Shown here in pieces: positions 4,478 to 5,233 of a stretch of 5,233 nt of DNA (within the stretch, counting starts at the first letter, position 1; each line of letters begins with the position of its first letter). This DNA comes from Candidatus Omnitrophota bacterium (GTDB lineage Bacteria; Omnitrophota; Gorgyraeia; B26-G9). The stretch is taken from the NCBI GenBank assembly GCA_028718845.1, contig JAQULA010000137.1, forward strand, positions 1 through 5,233, written 5' to 3'. The notes under the pieces were generated by a model. It did no database searches and was not told the origin of the DNA. It worked only from the letters and a program-made list of their open reading frames with translations. The position numbers were made by a program, and so were the translations under genes.

Positions 4478-5233
4478 ATTCCTTAAATATTGCTTCAATC
4501 TGGTCATACTCAAGTTCTTCTTTCTCGATAAGCTCTTTCGCAAACCGGTCCAAAAGCGGCTTTTCCTTTCTCAGCAGATCCTCCACGTCCTTGAGGCATT
4601 TTTGCAAAATTTGATTTGTTTCCTCATTCAGACGTTCTTTTACCGCATCGGAAAGCTGCTCCGGCGGAATCACCGAATAATCGCCGATACTTCCGGATAT
4701 GCCCATCCCGACTTTCCATACCATCGTATGCGCGATAGTCATCGCGTGCTGGAAATCGGAAAGCACGCCGCTGGTAGTCGTGGCGTATTTTATCTTCTCC
4801 GCCGCATATCCGGCCAGACTGACCTTGATATCCGCCAGGTATCCTTCCAAACTGCGATGCTGCCACTCATCCCGCGGCCGGGGATGAACCACCCCCAACG
4901 ACCCTTTTCGCGGAATAATTGAAGCCTTGAACACATCGTCATAGGGATGCAAAAGGTAAGTGGCCATAAGATGACCGGCTTCATGATAAGCGGTCATTTC
5001 TTTATCCAACGGCGGCATTTTAATACGATGTTTCAATCCCAGTTCAATTCTCTCCATCGCTTCACTGAGATCCTTATGGGTTATCATCTTCTTTTTATTG
5101 CGAGCCTCAATCAACGCACCCTCCCGCACGACATTTTCAATGTCCGCGGGTGTTTTTCCCACTGCGCTGCGCGCGAGTCTTCCCCAATCAAGAGTCTGAT
5201 CGTATTTGACTTTTCCCAGGTAATAACGGAAAA
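4443..5233 (-). CDS. ftsH: FtsH-type ATP-dependent zinc metalloprotease, C-terminal part (partial)
   Basis: The frame is open to the right edge, so the N-terminal membrane segments and most of the AAA ATPase are outside the window; 262 residues are visible. The first part is the AAA lid (WGRLARSAVGKTPADIENVV and the following EGALIEAR helix). The M41 peptidase follows with the zinc motif AYHEAGHL (HEAGH at visible residues 83-87), IIPRKGSLG, and the third ligand Asp159 in LSDFQHA, 76 residues after the first histidine as in FtsH. The C-terminal helical segment ends in a short Pro/Gly tail. FtsH is a membrane-anchored hexamer that degrades membrane and short-lived proteins. The sequence departs from usual FtsH in some conserved spots (GYAAEKI for GRAAEEI, TTSGVLSDF for TTGASND), so a diverged FtsH paralogue is possible. 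The stop lies inside the start of the lipoprotein gene. Confidence 0.9.
   Translation of the reverse strand, partial: FRYYLGKVKYDQTLDWGRLARSAVGKTPADIENVVREGALIEARNKKKMITHKDLSEAMERIELGLKHRIKMPPLDKEMTAYHEAGHLMATYLLHPYDDVFKASIIPRKGSLGVVHPRPRDEWQHRSLEGYLADIKVSLAGYAAEKIKYATTTSGVLSDFQHAMTIAHTMVWKVGMGISGSIGDYSVIPPEQLSDAVKERLNEETNQILQKCLKDVEDLLRKEKPLLDRFAKELIEKEELEYDQIEAIFKEYDKKPAPTFGS

Noticed and set aside
4443..5162. A separate short protease gene starting at the GTG at 5160-5162
   Set aside because: The frame stays open upstream to the window edge and encodes typical AAA-lid sequence, so the GTG is an internal valine of ftsH.

Overview
All supported genes lie on the minus strand and read right to left, so this looks like one long co-directional transcription unit. 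Transcription order is: 3' part of an FtsH-type AAA/M41 protease (cut by the right edge), a lipoprotein of unknown function, the N- and C-terminal halves of a split transketolase, ispE, a spoVG homologue, tRNA-Gln(TTG), a roughly 290-base hairpin- and repeat-rich spacer, and the first 31 codons of glmU (cut by the left edge).

Spacing is tight. ftsH and the lipoprotein gene overlap by about 35 nt, the two transketolase genes by 11 nt, tktC and ispE are 12 nt apart, ispE and spoVG 33 nt, and spoVG and the tRNA only 7 nt. Several genes carry clear AAAGGAG-type Shine-Dalgarno sites. Two starts are GTG, placed by those sites.

The functions are core ones: membrane proteolysis, the non-oxidative pentose phosphate pathway (transketolase), isoprenoid precursors by the MEP pathway (IspE), UDP-GlcNAc synthesis for the cell wall and LPS (GlmU), a SpoVG-type regulator and a tRNA. 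The ispE-spoVG-glmU order recalls the Firmicutes ispE-purR-yabJ-spoVG-glmU-prs cluster, without purR and yabJ. A tRNA-Gln next to ispE recalls a similar arrangement in some deltaproteobacteria. Mid-range base composition, a lipoprotein signal, split transketolase and this mixed gene order suggest a Gram-negative candidate-phylum bacterium. Omnitrophota is my best guess from memory of similar gene sets, but the sequence does not prove it.

Three points deserve attention. The SpoVG homologue has a four-cysteine zinc ribbon inserted in the middle of its domain. A perfect 50-bp direct repeat carries the 3' end of the tRNA gene 157 bp downstream, in a hairpin-rich spacer. The lipoprotein gene has no recognised family, and its signal peptide is encoded across the end of ftsH. 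I see no CRISPR array, complete insertion sequence, toxin-antitoxin or phage gene.
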